This document shows positions 33,521 through 42,395 of a DNA stretch of 64,000 nucleotides, piece after piece. The DNA comes from Nonomuraea sp. PA05 (GTDB lineage Bacteria; Actinomycetota; Actinomycetes; Streptosporangiales; Streptosporangiaceae), in NCBI RefSeq assembly GCF_008086045.1, contig NZ_VSEY01000012.1:124001-188000 (forward strand), written 5' to 3'. Numbering within the stretch: the stretch's first letter is position 1; each line of letters opens with the position of its first letter. The notes under the pieces were generated by a model. The model was not told the origin of the DNA. It saw only the letters and a list, made by a program, of their open reading frames with translations, and did no database searches. The translations under genes and the position numbers were made by a program.

Positions 33521-34408
33521 TCAGTCGCTGAGGACGGACAGGTCGAGGCGGGACAGCCGGTCCGGGTCGGCGAGGATGTCGATCTCGACGATGCGGCCGT
33601 CCGTGATGGTGAAGCTCATGACCGCCGACGGCTCGCCGTCCACGGTGTTGACGACTCCGGCCAGGCCGTTGACCAGGGCGGCGTGCGCGGTGGAGGGCGA
33701 GTAGCGGCGGAAGGTGAGGGCCTGTCCGGCGACGTCGGCGGCGCCGCGGACCTCGGCGAGTCCGCCGCCGGTGAGGGCGCCGGCGTCGGCGCGGAGCACC
33801 ACGTCGGGGTCGAGCAGGGCCACCAGCCCCGCGAAGTCGCCGCGGTGCGCGGCGGCGATGAAGGCGGCGACGATCTCGCGCTGCCGGGCGAGGTCGGGGT
33901 CAGGGACGGGCGCGGAGCCGCGGACGCGCCGCCTGGCTCTGCTGGCGAGTTGCCTGGCCGAGGCCGGGGAGCGGCCGACGAGCGGCGCGATCTCCTCGAA
34001 CGGCACCGCGAACATGTCGTGCAGCACGAACGCCAGCCGTTCCGCCGGGGTCAGCGACTCCAGCACCACCAGCAGCGCCAGCCCGACGGAGTCGGCGAGC
34101 AGCGCCGCCTGTTCGGGGTCCGGGCCCGAGGCCGGGCTGACGACCGGGTCGGGCAGGCGTCCCTCCAGCGGCTCCTCGCGGCGCGAGGTGCGGGCGCGCA
34201 GCATGTCGAGGCACACCCGGCCGACGACGGTGGTCAGCCAGCCGCCGAGGTTCTCCACCTCGCCGGCGTCGGCGCGGCTGAGCCGCAGCCACGCCTCCTG
34301 GACGGCGTCCTCGGCCTCGCTGAGCGAGCCCAGCATCCGGTACGCCACCGCCTTCAGGTGCCCCCGGTGCGCCTCGAACCGGCCTGCCAGGTATTCGCGA
34401 TCGTTCAT
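33521..34408 (-). CDS. sigJ: ECF RNA polymerase sigma factor, SigJ-like
   Basis: A 295-residue ECF sigma factor. Sigma region 2 is at about residues 8-75 (FEAHRGHLKAVAYRMLGSLS, EDAVQEAWLRL) and region 4 at about 115-170 (LTPAERLAFVLHDMFAVPFEEIA, then SPASARQLASRARRRV). The last about 110 residues are a SnoaL/NTF2-like domain (FAGLVALLDPDVVLRAD), which in the SigJ/ECF41 group replaces a separate anti-sigma factor. ATG 34408 follows GACGAGGG; an upstream GTG at 34459 would add 17 residues. Neighbours give no clear regulon. Convergent with the XRE-cupin gene. Confidence 0.92.
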   Translation of the reverse strand: MNDREYLAGRFEAHRGHLKAVAYRMLGSLSEAEDAVQEAWLRLSRADAGEVENLGGWLTTVVGRVCLDMLRARTSRREEPLEGRLPDPVVSPASGPDPEQAALLADSVGLALLVVLESLTPAERLAFVLHDMFAVPFEEIAPLVGRSPASARQLASRARRRVRGSAPVPDPDLARQREIVAAFIAAAHRGDFAGLVALLDPDVVLRADAGALTGGGLAEVRGAADVAGQALTFRRYSPSTAHAALVNGLAGVVNTVDGEPSAVMSFTITDGRIVEIDILADPDRLSRLDLSVLSD

Positions 34409-34480
34409 CGGCCCTCGTCTCGCTGCTGTCGGTGCGTCCGTCACCGCCTTGACGTTCACGATGGGCCTTATGTGACACGC

Positions 34481-35869
34481 TCACTCCAGGGCGGAGTGCC
34501 GCTTGCTGTAGGCGAAGTAGACGATCAGCCCGAGCAGGAACCAGACGGCGAACCGCAGCCACGTCGCGGGCGCCAGGAAGGTGATCAGCCAGATCGAGAA
34601 CAGCACCCCCACGGCGGGCACGACGGGCATCCACGGCGTGCGGAACGAGCGCGGCAGGTCCGGCTGCCGGTACCGCAGCACGATCACCGCCACGCACACG
34701 ACGACGAAGGCCAGCAGGATGCCGATGTTCGTCAGCTCGGCCGCCTCCCTGATCGGCAGGAACCCGGCGATGAGCGCCGAGGCGACGCCCAAGATCCAGG
34801 TGACCCGCGTGGGCACCCTGCGCACCGGGTGCACCTTGGCGAACCAGGCGGGCAGCAGGCCGTCCCTGCTCATCGAGAACCAGATGCGGGTGACGCCGAG
34901 CATGAACGTGAACATGACGGTGAGGATGCCGACGATGGCGCCGACCGCGATGACCGACGCCAGCCCCGACAGGCCGACGGCGGCGAACGCCGAGGAGAAG
35001 CCGCTCTCGGGGTCGATGTCGCGGTAGTTCTGCATGCCGGTCAGGACGAGGCAGGCCAGCACGTACAGGACCATGGAAATGGCCAGCGAGTAGAGGATCG
35101 CCTTGGGCATGTGGCGCTGCGCGTCGCGTGACTCCTCGGCCGCGGTGCTCATCGCGTCGTAGCCGAACACCGCGAAGAACACGGTGGCGGCCCCGGTGAT
35201 GGCGCCGCCGACCCCGAACGGGAAGAACGGGGTGTAGTTGGCGGTGCTGATGTGGAAGAAGCCGACCACGATGACCAGCAGCACCACCGCGACCTTGATG
35301 CCGACCACGAACGTCTCGAACCTGGCCGCCGCGCGGATCCCGAGGTTCAGCAGCGCCGCGATGATCAGGCACAGCACCGCGGCGAACAGGTCCACGACGT
35401 GCCCGGGGCCGGTGCCGGGCGCGCCGAGCGACCAGGCGGGCAACGTGATGCCGAGCTGCTGGACGAGGAAGCCGAAGTAGCCGGAGATGCCGATCGCCAC
35501 GACGGCGACGATCGCGGTGTACTCCAGCAGCAGGTCCCAGCCGATGAACCAGCCGACGATCTCACCGAGGACCGCGTACCCGTAGGTGTAGGCCGAGCCC
35601 GCCTTCGGGATGAGGCCGGCGAACTCGGCGTAGGACAGCGCGGCGGCGGCGCTGGCGATGCCCGCGATGAGGAACGAGATCAGCACGGCCGGGCCGGCGG
35701 TCTCGTTGGCGACGGCGCCGGCCAGGGCGAAGATGCCCGCGCCGATGATGCCGCCGACGCCGATGGCGGTGAGCTGCCAGAGCCCGAGCGACCTGGACAG
35801 CTCCCCCTCGTGCTCGGTGGCGATCTGCGCCACCGGCTTGCGCCGGAAGACGCCGCGCGAAGTGACCAT
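34481..35869 (-). CDS. Amino-acid permease (APC superfamily)
   Basis: A 462-residue membrane transporter with about twelve hydrophobic helices, of the cationic/YfnA-like amino-acid permease group. TM1 carries the substrate-binding break GVGGIIGAGIFALAG (about residues 37-51), and the family segment SYAEFAGLIPKAGSAYTYGYAVLGE follows. TM6 has FFAVFGYDAMSTAAEES near residue 232. The start MVTSRGVFRRKP is followed by a short polar N-terminus. It is the gene after the sigma factor on the minus strand but with about 70 bp between; no amino-acid catabolic partner is adjacent. Confidence 0.92.
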   Translation of the reverse strand: MVTSRGVFRRKPVAQIATEHEGELSRSLGLWQLTAIGVGGIIGAGIFALAGAVANETAGPAVLISFLIAGIASAAAALSYAEFAGLIPKAGSAYTYGYAVLGEIVGWFIGWDLLLEYTAIVAVVAIGISGYFGFLVQQLGITLPAWSLGAPGTGPGHVVDLFAAVLCLIIAALLNLGIRAAARFETFVVGIKVAVVLLVIVVGFFHISTANYTPFFPFGVGGAITGAATVFFAVFGYDAMSTAAEESRDAQRHMPKAILYSLAISMVLYVLACLVLTGMQNYRDIDPESGFSSAFAAVGLSGLASVIAVGAIVGILTVMFTFMLGVTRIWFSMSRDGLLPAWFAKVHPVRRVPTRVTWILGVASALIAGFLPIREAAELTNIGILLAFVVVCVAVIVLRYRQPDLPRSFRTPWMPVVPAVGVLFSIWLITFLAPATWLRFAVWFLLGLIVYFAYSKRHSALE

Positions 35870-35926
35870 GCCGCCCCCACTGCCGATGTCCGGTCCGTGG
35901 GTGCGACTTTCCCCTCCGCGTGCCGG

Positions 35927-37456
35927 TTAACCTGCGGCGCGCTGCCTGAGGACGTTCTTTTGGATCTTGCCGGTGGAGGTCTTGGGCAGCTCGCAGAAGA
36001 CGACCGCCTTGGGGGCCTTGAAGTGGGCCAGGCGGGCGCGTACGTGCTCGATGAGCTCGGCCTCGGTGGCGGCAGCCCCGGCGGCGAGCGTCACGTACGC
36101 GACGGGCACCTCGCCCCAGTGCGGGTCAGGCCGGGCCACGACGGCGGCCTCCTGCACGCCGGCATGGCTGACGAGCACGTTCTCCACCTCGACGGAGGCG
36201 ATGTTCTCGCCGCCCGAGATGATCACGTCCTTGGCCCTGTCGACGATCCGCACGTACCCGTCGGCGTGCACCACGCCGAGGTCGCCGGTGCGGAACCAGC
36301 CGTCGGGCGCGGCCTTCTCGGTGGCCGCCGGGTCGCGGTGGTAGCCGATCATGACGTCGTTGCCGCGTACGGCGATCTCGCCGACGGTGGCGGCGTCGGC
36401 GGGCACGTCGCGGCCGTCGTCGCCGACGACGCGGACGCGCTGGGCGATCACGTTGCCGACGCCCTGCCTGGCGGTCAGCGCGGCCGACTCCTCCACCGGC
36501 AGGTCGCGCCATTCCGGCTGGGGCTGGCAGATGACGGCGGGCCCGTACGTCTCGGTGAGGCCGTACAGGTGGATCACGTCGATGCCGGCCTGCAGCGCCC
36601 TGCCGAGCAGGGCGGGGCTGGGCGGCGCGCCGCCCACGCAGGCCAGCAGGCGGGGGTCGAGCGCGCCGGTGGGGGCTTGCTCGTGGGCGAGCAGCGAGGT
36701 CAGGACCGTCGGGGCGCCGCACAGGTGGGTGACGCGGTGCTCGCGGATGAGCGCCCACGCCTGGCCGGGGTCCATCTTGGGCAGGCAGACGTGGCGGGCG
36801 CCGGCCAGCGTGACCGCCCAGGGGAAGCACCAGCCGTGGCAGTGGAACATCGGCAGCGTCCACAGGTAGGCGGAGCTCGCGTCGAGTTTGGTGTGCAGGG
36901 CCATGGCGAGCGCCTGGAGATAGGCGCCGCGGTGGTGGTAGACGACGCCCTTGGGACGGCCGGTGGTGCCGCTGGTGTAGTTGATCGACAGCGGGGCCAG
37001 CTCGTCCTCCACCCTGACCAGCAGCTGCTCGGCCGCCGCGACCAGCCTCTCGTACTCGGCGGCGGGCACCAGGCGGCGCACGGTGGTCCCGGCCGCCTCG
37101 GTGGCCAGGCCCGTGAGGGCGTCGTCGTGCAGGAGCACCGACACCTCGGCGTGGTCCAGGATGTAGGCCAGCTCGCTCGCGGACAGGCGGATGTTCAGCG
37201 GGACCATGACCGCGCCCGCCGCCGGCACGCCGAACGTGGACTCCAGCAGCAGGTGCCCGTTGGCCGCCAGCACCGCCACGCGGTCGCCCGGCCGCACCCC
37301 GGCCGAGGCGAGCGCGCCCGCCAGGCGCTGGGCGCGGTCCCACAGGGCGGCGTAGGTGAGTTCGAGCCCGCCGTCCACGACCGCGAGCCGCGGGCCGAAG
37401 ACGGTGGCGGATCGTTCGAGGAAGGTGGTGGGGGTCAGGGGCTCGTACGACAACAT
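35927..37456 (-). CDS. Acyl-CoA synthetase (AMP-forming)
   Basis: A 509-residue ANL-superfamily ligase that activates a carboxylic acid (probably medium or long chain) with ATP and CoA. The P-loop-like motif INYTSGTTGRPKGVVYHH is at about residues 158-175; A5 is HLYGLTETYGP near 290; A7/A8 are GWFRTGDLGVVHADGYVRIVDR and DVIISGGENIASVEVE near 385-420; the A10 lysine is in KTSTGKIQKN near residue 500. Length and motif order are complete. It resembles FadD-like enzymes of actinobacteria. It is in line with the amino-acid permease gene but separated by about 57 bp; no beta-oxidation gene is adjacent. Confidence 0.93.
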   Translation of the reverse strand: MLSYEPLTPTTFLERSATVFGPRLAVVDGGLELTYAALWDRAQRLAGALASAGVRPGDRVAVLAANGHLLLESTFGVPAAGAVMVPLNIRLSASELAYILDHAEVSVLLHDDALTGLATEAAGTTVRRLVPAAEYERLVAAAEQLLVRVEDELAPLSINYTSGTTGRPKGVVYHHRGAYLQALAMALHTKLDASSAYLWTLPMFHCHGWCFPWAVTLAGARHVCLPKMDPGQAWALIREHRVTHLCGAPTVLTSLLAHEQAPTGALDPRLLACVGGAPPSPALLGRALQAGIDVIHLYGLTETYGPAVICQPQPEWRDLPVEESAALTARQGVGNVIAQRVRVVGDDGRDVPADAATVGEIAVRGNDVMIGYHRDPAATEKAAPDGWFRTGDLGVVHADGYVRIVDRAKDVIISGGENIASVEVENVLVSHAGVQEAAVVARPDPHWGEVPVAYVTLAAGAAATEAELIEHVRARLAHFKAPKAVVFCELPKTSTGKIQKNVLRQRAAG

Positions 37457-37509
37457 CCGTGCTCTCCTCCGCCGGGCCTGGGTCGTGACCGCGCACTTCG
37501 AATGGTGCC

Positions 37510-37600
37510 GCCTCCGCCTGGATCCCGGAAGATCCCAAGCCCGGGCCGCCGCGCCCGGCCGAGCGGGGATCTCAGCCCCGGCCGCCGCGCCCGGCCGAGC
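37510..37600 (-). repeat. Duplicated 3' end of the CGNR gene
   Basis: On the minus strand, the last codons of the CGNR gene (GCTCGGCCGGGCGCGGCGGC then CGGGGC and TGA) are repeated almost exactly after the stop, at a period of about 36 bp, as two copies in total. The rest of the 115-bp gap to the acyl-CoA synthetase start has no feature. Confidence 0.75.
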
Positions 37601-38159
37601 GTGCGCGGAAGGCCGCCGCCTTCGTCCTGCTCTGGCAGGAGCGCGAGCAGAACTGGCGCACGTTGTTGCGGGAGGCGTCGACGTACACGCGGTCGCACTG
37701 CCTGGCCTGGCAGACGCCGAGGCGCCCGCCGAGGTCGCTGCCGATGGCCAGGGTCAGCGCGGAGGCGATGCCGGCGCTCCAGCCCACGGCGAGGCTGTCG
37801 TCGGCGCCGTGGAAGTGCACCTGCCACGGCTCGCCGGCGGCGCGGTCGAGCTGGGGCCGCGCGCCGGTGCTGACGACGAGGGCGTTGACGACGGCGGCGG
37901 CGTCGTCGTCGCGGCCGTCGTCCATGGCCTCGAAGACGCGGCGGACCTTCAGCGTGGTCCCGGCCAGGTAGTGGGCCTCGTCCATGGACACCGTCACGTT
38001 GCCGGGCAGCACGGCGCGGATCATGTCGGGCAGCGACTCGCCCTTGGGGGCGACGTAGGGCTTGCCGCGGTCGCCGCCGTCGGTCAGCACGTTCACGAGC
38101 GAGACCGCGGTGTCCAGCAGGATCGCCACGTGACTATCGAACAGCACTTGACTGGTCAC
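37572..38159 (-). CDS. CGNR zinc-finger protein (ABATE-type)
   Basis: A 195-residue regulator-like protein. The N-terminal about 140 residues form the putative stress-induced regulatory (ABATE) domain; the C-terminus is the CGNR zinc finger, here GVCQARQCDRVYVDASRNN followed by QFCSRSCQSR with four Cys (C-x4-C and C-x3-C) at about residues 149-175, expected to bind zinc and DNA. The protein ends in a low-complexity RSAGRGGRG tail whose DNA is duplicated behind the stop. GTG start. It is divergent from the MFS pump gene, which it may regulate. Confidence 0.88.
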   Translation of the reverse strand: MTSQVLFDSHVAILLDTAVSLVNVLTDGGDRGKPYVAPKGESLPDMIRAVLPGNVTVSMDEAHYLAGTTLKVRRVFEAMDDGRDDDAAAVVNALVVSTGARPQLDRAAGEPWQVHFHGADDSLAVGWSAGIASALTLAIGSDLGGRLGVCQARQCDRVYVDASRNNVRQFCSRSCQSRTKAAAFRARSAGRGGRG

Positions 38160-38178
38160 TCCTCACGCCATAGTGTCC

Positions 38179-38208
38179 GTGACCGACGTTATCAGTTTTG
38201 TTGGTCAC
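38179..38208. promoter_or_regulatory. Inverted repeat in the CGNR-MFS divergent promoter
   Basis: GTGACC (38179-38184) and GGTCAC (38203-38208) form a perfect 6-bp inverted repeat. A further GGTCAC overlaps the CGNR start codon (about 38154-38159). The site lies between the two divergent starts and could bind the CGNR protein. Inferred. Confidence 0.4.
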
Positions 38209-38221
38209 ACGGGAGGTGAAC

Positions 38222-39406
38222 GTGCTGATCGCCGGGTCGCGCGCGGAGCGGCTGCCGCGTACGGTGTGGTGGCTCGTGCTGGCGCGGGCGATCAACCGGC
38301 TGGGCGCCTTCTCCGTCGGCTTCCTCACCGTGCTGATCACCACCGAGTTCGGGGTGAGCGCGGTCGCCGCCGGAGCCGTCTCCGCCGCCTTCGGGCTGGC
38401 CACCATCCCGTCGCGGCTCGTGGGCGGCGTGCTGGCCGACCGGCTCGGCCGCCGCCGCACGATCGTGGCGGGGCTGGTGGGGTGCGCGCTGGCGCAGGCG
38501 GGCATCGCGGTCTCCGGGTCCGTGGCGATGGCGGCCGTGTTCGCGGTCCTGCTCGGGCTGGTCTTCGAGGTCTACGAGCCGCCGTCGCAGGCGATGATCG
38601 CCGACGCCGTACGGCCGGAGCGGCAGGCGCAGGCGTTCAGCCTGTTCAACACGGCCCTGGCGGTGGGCGGGATGGGCGCGGGCCTGATCGCGGCGGGGCT
38701 CGGGCGGTGGGACCTGCGGTGGCTGTTCGTCGCGGACGCCGTCTCCTGCCTGCTCTGCGCGATCGTGATCCGTCTCGTCCTGCCCGCGGACCGCCCCGCC
38801 CCGGTCACCGCCCGGGTCCGGAACGAGGGGTCGGCCTGGCGCGACCGCGGGCTGCTGGTACTCCTGCTCTCCGGCACCCTCTTCGCGGTCATCTTCATGC
38901 AGGTCGGGATGGCGATGCCGCTGGCCCTGGCGTCGCGCGGGCTGGAGGCCGCCGACGCCGGGCTGCTGTCGGCCGTCGCGGCCGTCGTCATGGTGCTCTG
39001 CCAGCCGCTGCTGCGCCGGACGGCGGCGCTGTCCCACCACACGGCGATGACCTGCGGCTACCTTCTGCTCGCCGCGGGCCTGGCCGGTTACGCCGTGTCG
39101 GACGGGCTGCCGGGCCACCTGGCCGCAACGGTGGTGTGGAGCGCGGGTGACGTGCTGATGTTCGGGCGCAGTTACGCCGTCGTCGTGGACCTCGCGCCCC
39201 GGCACGCGCGGGGACGCTACCTGTCGGTCTTCGGCACCTGCTGGGGCTTCGCCGCCGTCCTGGCGCCCCTGTGCGGCACCCAGCTCCTCGAACGCGCCGG
39301 CCCCGAAGGCCTGTGGGGCGGCCTGGCCCTCGCCTGCCTGCTGCTCGCGGCGGCACAGCTCACCATGATCAAGCCGCTGCTCCAGCGGCAGGGCCGCACG
39401 CTATAG
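38222..39406 (+). CDS. MFS transporter
   Basis: A 394-residue 12-helix major facilitator protein, probably a drug or metabolite exporter. The conserved loop 2-3 motif is VLADRLGRRRT near residue 75, and a second GRY-like motif appears at HARGRYLSVFGTCWG near 325. The N-terminus is LIAGSRAERLPRTVWWLVLAR. GTG 38222 was chosen because GGAGG ends 5 nt upstream; a TTG at 38198 lies in the operator region. It is divergent from the CGNR gene and about 40 bp upstream of a TetR gene on the same strand, so both may be co-transcribed. Confidence 0.9.
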   Translation: MLIAGSRAERLPRTVWWLVLARAINRLGAFSVGFLTVLITTEFGVSAVAAGAVSAAFGLATIPSRLVGGVLADRLGRRRTIVAGLVGCALAQAGIAVSGSVAMAAVFAVLLGLVFEVYEPPSQAMIADAVRPERQAQAFSLFNTALAVGGMGAGLIAAGLGRWDLRWLFVADAVSCLLCAIVIRLVLPADRPAPVTARVRNEGSAWRDRGLLVLLLSGTLFAVIFMQVGMAMPLALASRGLEAADAGLLSAVAAVVMVLCQPLLRRTAALSHHTAMTCGYLLLAAGLAGYAVSDGLPGHLAATVVWSAGDVLMFGRSYAVVVDLAPRHARGRYLSVFGTCWGFAAVLAPLCGTQLLERAGPEGLWGGLALACLLLAAAQLTMIKPLLQRQGRTL

Positions 39407-39446
39407 TGGGCAATCGCCCGCCGGCCGACAGTGAAGAGGATCGACG

Positions 39447-40043
39447 ATGCCGACAGGGGTGCACCTGCGTGATCCGCGCGAGCAGCTCTTCGCCGCCGCC
39501 GAGCAGATCCTGGAGCAGGACGGCGCGGACGCCCTCACCAGCCGGGCGGTGACCACCCGCGCCGGATGCGCCAAGGGGGTGCTGCACCGGCACTTCGAGT
39601 CCTTCGACGCCTTCCTCGCCGAGTTCGTGCTCGACCGCATCGAGCTGGTGCGGGCCCAGGGCGCCGTGCTGCGCGACTCCGCGGGCACCGGCACCGTGGT
39701 CGACAACCTGACCGACGCCCTGATCAAGCTCTTCGGCCCGGCCGCGGTGTCGATCGTCGCGCTGGTCACGTTCAACAACCAGCTGCGGGCCCGGCTGCGC
39801 ACGGCGAGGCCCGTCGGCGGCATTCCGATCGTGACGGAGATCGGGATGATCGTCTCCGCCTACCTCACGGCCGAGCGGGACCTGGGCCGCGTCGCGGCCG
39901 ACGCCGAGGTGGACCGGCTCGCGCCCACGCTGGTCGGGGCCGCGCATCTGCTGTTCGCCGGTCTGGACGGCCTGCCGCCGTGGCCGGAGGACGTCCGCGA
40001 GACCGTCGCCTCGGTCCTCAGGGGCGCGCTGAGCGTCACCTGA
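39447..40043 (+). CDS. TetR family transcriptional regulator
   Basis: A 198-residue regulator. The HTH lies at about residues 10-55 (LFAAAEQILEQDGADALTSR, then TRAGCAKGVLHRHFESFDAF). The ligand domain is helical and unassigned. A TATAGT sequence overlaps the stop of the preceding MFS gene and could be its own -10 box; GGGC-AATC-GCCC follows directly. It may control the MFS pump, although a divergent CGNR gene competes for this role. It is followed by the DinB-type enzyme about 50 bp downstream. Confidence 0.88.
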   Translation: MPTGVHLRDPREQLFAAAEQILEQDGADALTSRAVTTRAGCAKGVLHRHFESFDAFLAEFVLDRIELVRAQGAVLRDSAGTGTVVDNLTDALIKLFGPAAVSIVALVTFNNQLRARLRTARPVGGIPIVTEIGMIVSAYLTAERDLGRVAADAEVDRLAPTLVGAAHLLFAGLDGLPPWPEDVRETVASVLRGALSVT

Positions 40044-40094
40044 CGCGGGCTGCGACACTGGGGCGGGTAGCGTACACAACCCTTGGGAGAGCGC

Positions 40095-40886
40095 ATGACC
40101 AGCACAGACGCGGTGATCTCTGCCCTTCGCTCCGGGCACGACGCGCTGGCGGCGGACGTGTCGTCGTTCGGCGAGGACGACCTGGCCCGCCCCTCCGGCT
40201 CGGCCGAGTGGGACGTCTCCGAGGTGCTGAGCCACCTCGGCAGCGGCGCCGAGATCGGCCGCGCCAACCTTCAGGCCGCCCTCGACGGCCGGCCGGGGCC
40301 CGGGCGCGACTTCATGCAGTCCGTCTGGGACCGGTGGAACGCCATGACGCGCAGGCAGCGCGCCGGCGGCTTCCTCGAATCGGACCGGGCGCTGATCGAG
40401 CTGTACGAGTCGCTCGACCGGGACACCCGCACGAACCTGCGCATCGACCTGGGCTTCCTGCCGGAGCCTGTGGACCTGGCGACGGCCGGGCGGATGCGGC
40501 TCAGCGAGGCCGCCCTGCACGCCTGGGACGTGCGCGTCGCCTTCGACGAGCACGCCACCCTCGCCCCGGAGGCCACCCGCCAACTGCTGCACGGGGCGCC
40601 CGACCTGATCGGCTGGACCGGCAAGGCGGAGCGGCTCGACGGTCAGCGCGCGGTCATCCAGGTGACGACGAGCGAGCCGGGCTCGGAGTTCGCGCTGCGG
40701 TTGCAGGAGCCGATCAGCGTGGACTTCGACCTTCCCGACAAGGCCGACGGCACGCTGACGCTCCCGGCGGAGTCGTGGCTGCGGCTGGTGGCGGGCCGCC
40801 TCGCGCCGCGCCACACCCCCGAGGGCGTCGCCACGACCGGCGCGGCCGACCTCGGCCTGCTGCGCCGCGTCTTCCCCGGCTACTGA
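40095..40886 (+). CDS. Maleylpyruvate isomerase family mycothiol-dependent (DinB-like) enzyme
   Basis: A 263-residue protein with the N-terminal metal-binding four-helix DinB/MDMPI domain (about 1-150): metal-ligand His in WDVSEVLSHLGSGAEI near residue 45 and ALHAWDVRVAFDEHA near 145. The C-terminal about 100 residues form the MDMPI C-domain (SWLRLVAGRLAP). Known members use mycothiol as thiol cofactor in isomerisations or transfers; the substrate here is unknown. ATG 40095 follows GGGAG by about 6 nt. It converges with the TlpA-like gene with 9 bp between stops. Confidence 0.85.
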   Translation: MTSTDAVISALRSGHDALAADVSSFGEDDLARPSGSAEWDVSEVLSHLGSGAEIGRANLQAALDGRPGPGRDFMQSVWDRWNAMTRRQRAGGFLESDRALIELYESLDRDTRTNLRIDLGFLPEPVDLATAGRMRLSEAALHAWDVRVAFDEHATLAPEATRQLLHGAPDLIGWTGKAERLDGQRAVIQVTTSEPGSEFALRLQEPISVDFDLPDKADGTLTLPAESWLRLVAGRLAPRHTPEGVATTGAADLGLLRRVFPGY

Positions 40887-40895
40887 GCGGCGTGC

Positions 40896-41465
40896 TCAGG
40901 GCTGGACGTGCTCCTCGACCCAGCCCCTGGTCACGGCGTCGGTGGTGCGGGCGGCGACGAGCCCCCGGGCGTCCAGGAGGAACGTCTCGGGGACGCGGCG
41001 CGCGCCGAGCTCCGAGGCCAGCCCGCCGTCCGCGTCCGACAGATGCGGGTACGCGGTCGCGCCCGACTCGGCGAGGAAGGAGCGGGCGGCGGCCCGCCTG
41101 TCGCGCAGGTTCACGCCGACGAAGCGCACCCCGTGGAGGGTGCGGGACAGCCCGGCCAGCGTGGCCAGCTCATGCCGGCACGGGTCGCACCAGGACGCCC
41201 ACACGGTCACCACGACGGGCCTGCCCCACAGGCTGGCCGGGTCGAACGGGCGGCCGTCCACGGTGCGGCCGAACAGGACCGGCCGGTGTTCAGGGTGCAC
41301 CTCGCCGGGCCTCCCCCCGAGCGTGTGCACGAGGACGACGCTCAGCGCCGACACGACCGCCAGGACGGCGACCAGGCGTCTCACGTTGCGCGGAGCATGG
41401 CCGGCCCGCGGAACGGCATCGTGCCGTGGTTCCGTCACGCGTCGCGTCAGGGATGGTTGCCTCAA
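40896..41465 (-). CDS. TlpA-like membrane-anchored thioredoxin-fold protein
   Basis: A protein of up to 189 residues. One membrane anchor at about residues 29-47 (LVAVLAVVSALSVVLVHTL) is followed by an extracytoplasmic TlpA/ResA-like thioredoxin domain with the redox motif WASWCDPC near residue 95 and the cis-Pro-containing RRVPETFLLD near 158. It likely reduces or oxidises disulphides of exported proteins, for instance in cytochrome c maturation, although no ccm genes are present here. The start is uncertain: TTG 41465 or GTG 41438, neither with a good ribosome site. Confidence 0.8.
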   Translation of the reverse strand: MRQPSLTRRVTEPRHDAVPRAGHAPRNVRRLVAVLAVVSALSVVLVHTLGGRPGEVHPEHRPVLFGRTVDGRPFDPASLWGRPVVVTVWASWCDPCRHELATLAGLSRTLHGVRFVGVNLRDRRAAARSFLAESGATAYPHLSDADGGLASELGARRVPETFLLDARGLVAARTTDAVTRGWVEEHVQP

Positions 41466-41619
41466 GGTGTCACCGCCGTCCGCCCAGCATCGCCCCTGCC
41501 CTGACGCCGCACAAGTTTGCGCACGTCATCCGCGTGGCGGCAATTCCGGGCGGGTGCGACCGGCGTGGCCTGCCCGGCCCTCGCTAGCATCCGTCCTGAT
41601 CGACACGAAAGGCACGGAA

Positions 41620-42390
41620 ATGAGCGAGCACCCCCTGTGGCCGGCGTCCGGCGAGGTCACCATCACCGCCTTCCCCGTCGTGCGGGACGACGGCCCCGCG
41701 CCGGCGGTCGTCGTGTGCCCGGGCGGCGCCTACCACCACCTGGCCGGCCACGAGGGCGAGCCGGTCGCGCGGTGGCTGAACTCGCTCGGCATCGCGGCGT
41801 TCGTGCTGCGCTACCGCGTCGCGCCGCACCGCCACCCGCTCCCGCTGCTCGACGCCGCCAGGGCGGTGCGCTGGGTGCGTCACCACGCCGCCGGCCACGG
41901 CGTGGACGCGGCCAGGGTGGGGGTGCTGGGGTTCTCGGCGGGCGGCCACCTGGCGGGGCTGCTGGCCACCGAGCGGGGGCCGATGCTGGCGGAGGGCCCG
42001 CACGACGCCGTGGACGAGGCCGACGCCCGGCCGGGGCTGGCCGTGCTGTGTTACGCGGTCACCGCGCTGACCGGCGAGGACGCGCACCGGGGCGTGGTCG
42101 CCAACCTGGTCGGCTCCGGCGCCCCGGACTCGCTGCTGGAGGAGCTGTCCCTGGCCGGGCGGGTGAGGGCGGACACGCCGCCGATGTTCCTCTGGCACAC
42201 CGCCGACGACGAGGGCGTCCCCGTCGGGAACACCCTGGCGTTGTCGCGGGCGCTGGCCCGTCACGGCGTCACGCAGGAGGTGCACGTGTACCCGAGCGGC
42301 AGGCACGGGCTCGGGCTGGCCGGGGAGGACCCGGTCGTCGGCGACTGGACCGCCCGGTGCGCCGCCTTCCTGCGCGGCCGTGGGTGGTGA
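41620..42390 (+). CDS. Alpha/beta hydrolase (BD-FAE/esterase-like)
   Basis: A 256-residue soluble hydrolase resembling the BD-FAE/xylan-esterase-like group. The oxyanion loop is VVCPGGAYHHLAGHEGEP near residues 28-45; the nucleophile Ser sits in GVLGFSAGGHLAG near residue 110; the acid is Asp in HTADDEGVP near 190; and the His is in SGRHGLGLAG near 228. The set is complete. It lacks a signal peptide, so it acts inside the cell on small esters. ATG 41620 follows a GAAAGG-containing leader. It converges with the PLD-like pseudogene. Confidence 0.9.
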   Translation: MSEHPLWPASGEVTITAFPVVRDDGPAPAVVVCPGGAYHHLAGHEGEPVARWLNSLGIAAFVLRYRVAPHRHPLPLLDAARAVRWVRHHAAGHGVDAARVGVLGFSAGGHLAGLLATERGPMLAEGPHDAVDEADARPGLAVLCYAVTALTGEDAHRGVVANLVGSGAPDSLLEELSLAGRVRADTPPMFLWHTADDEGVPVGNTLALSRALARHGVTQEVHVYPSGRHGLGLAGEDPVVGDWTARCAAFLRGRGW

Positions 42391-42395
42391 GCGGG

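Noticed and set aside
35252..37873. Long plus-strand frame opposite the permease and acyl-CoA synthetase genes
   Set aside because: Composition is that of a codon-bias shadow, and both antisense genes have complete catalytic or membrane signatures.
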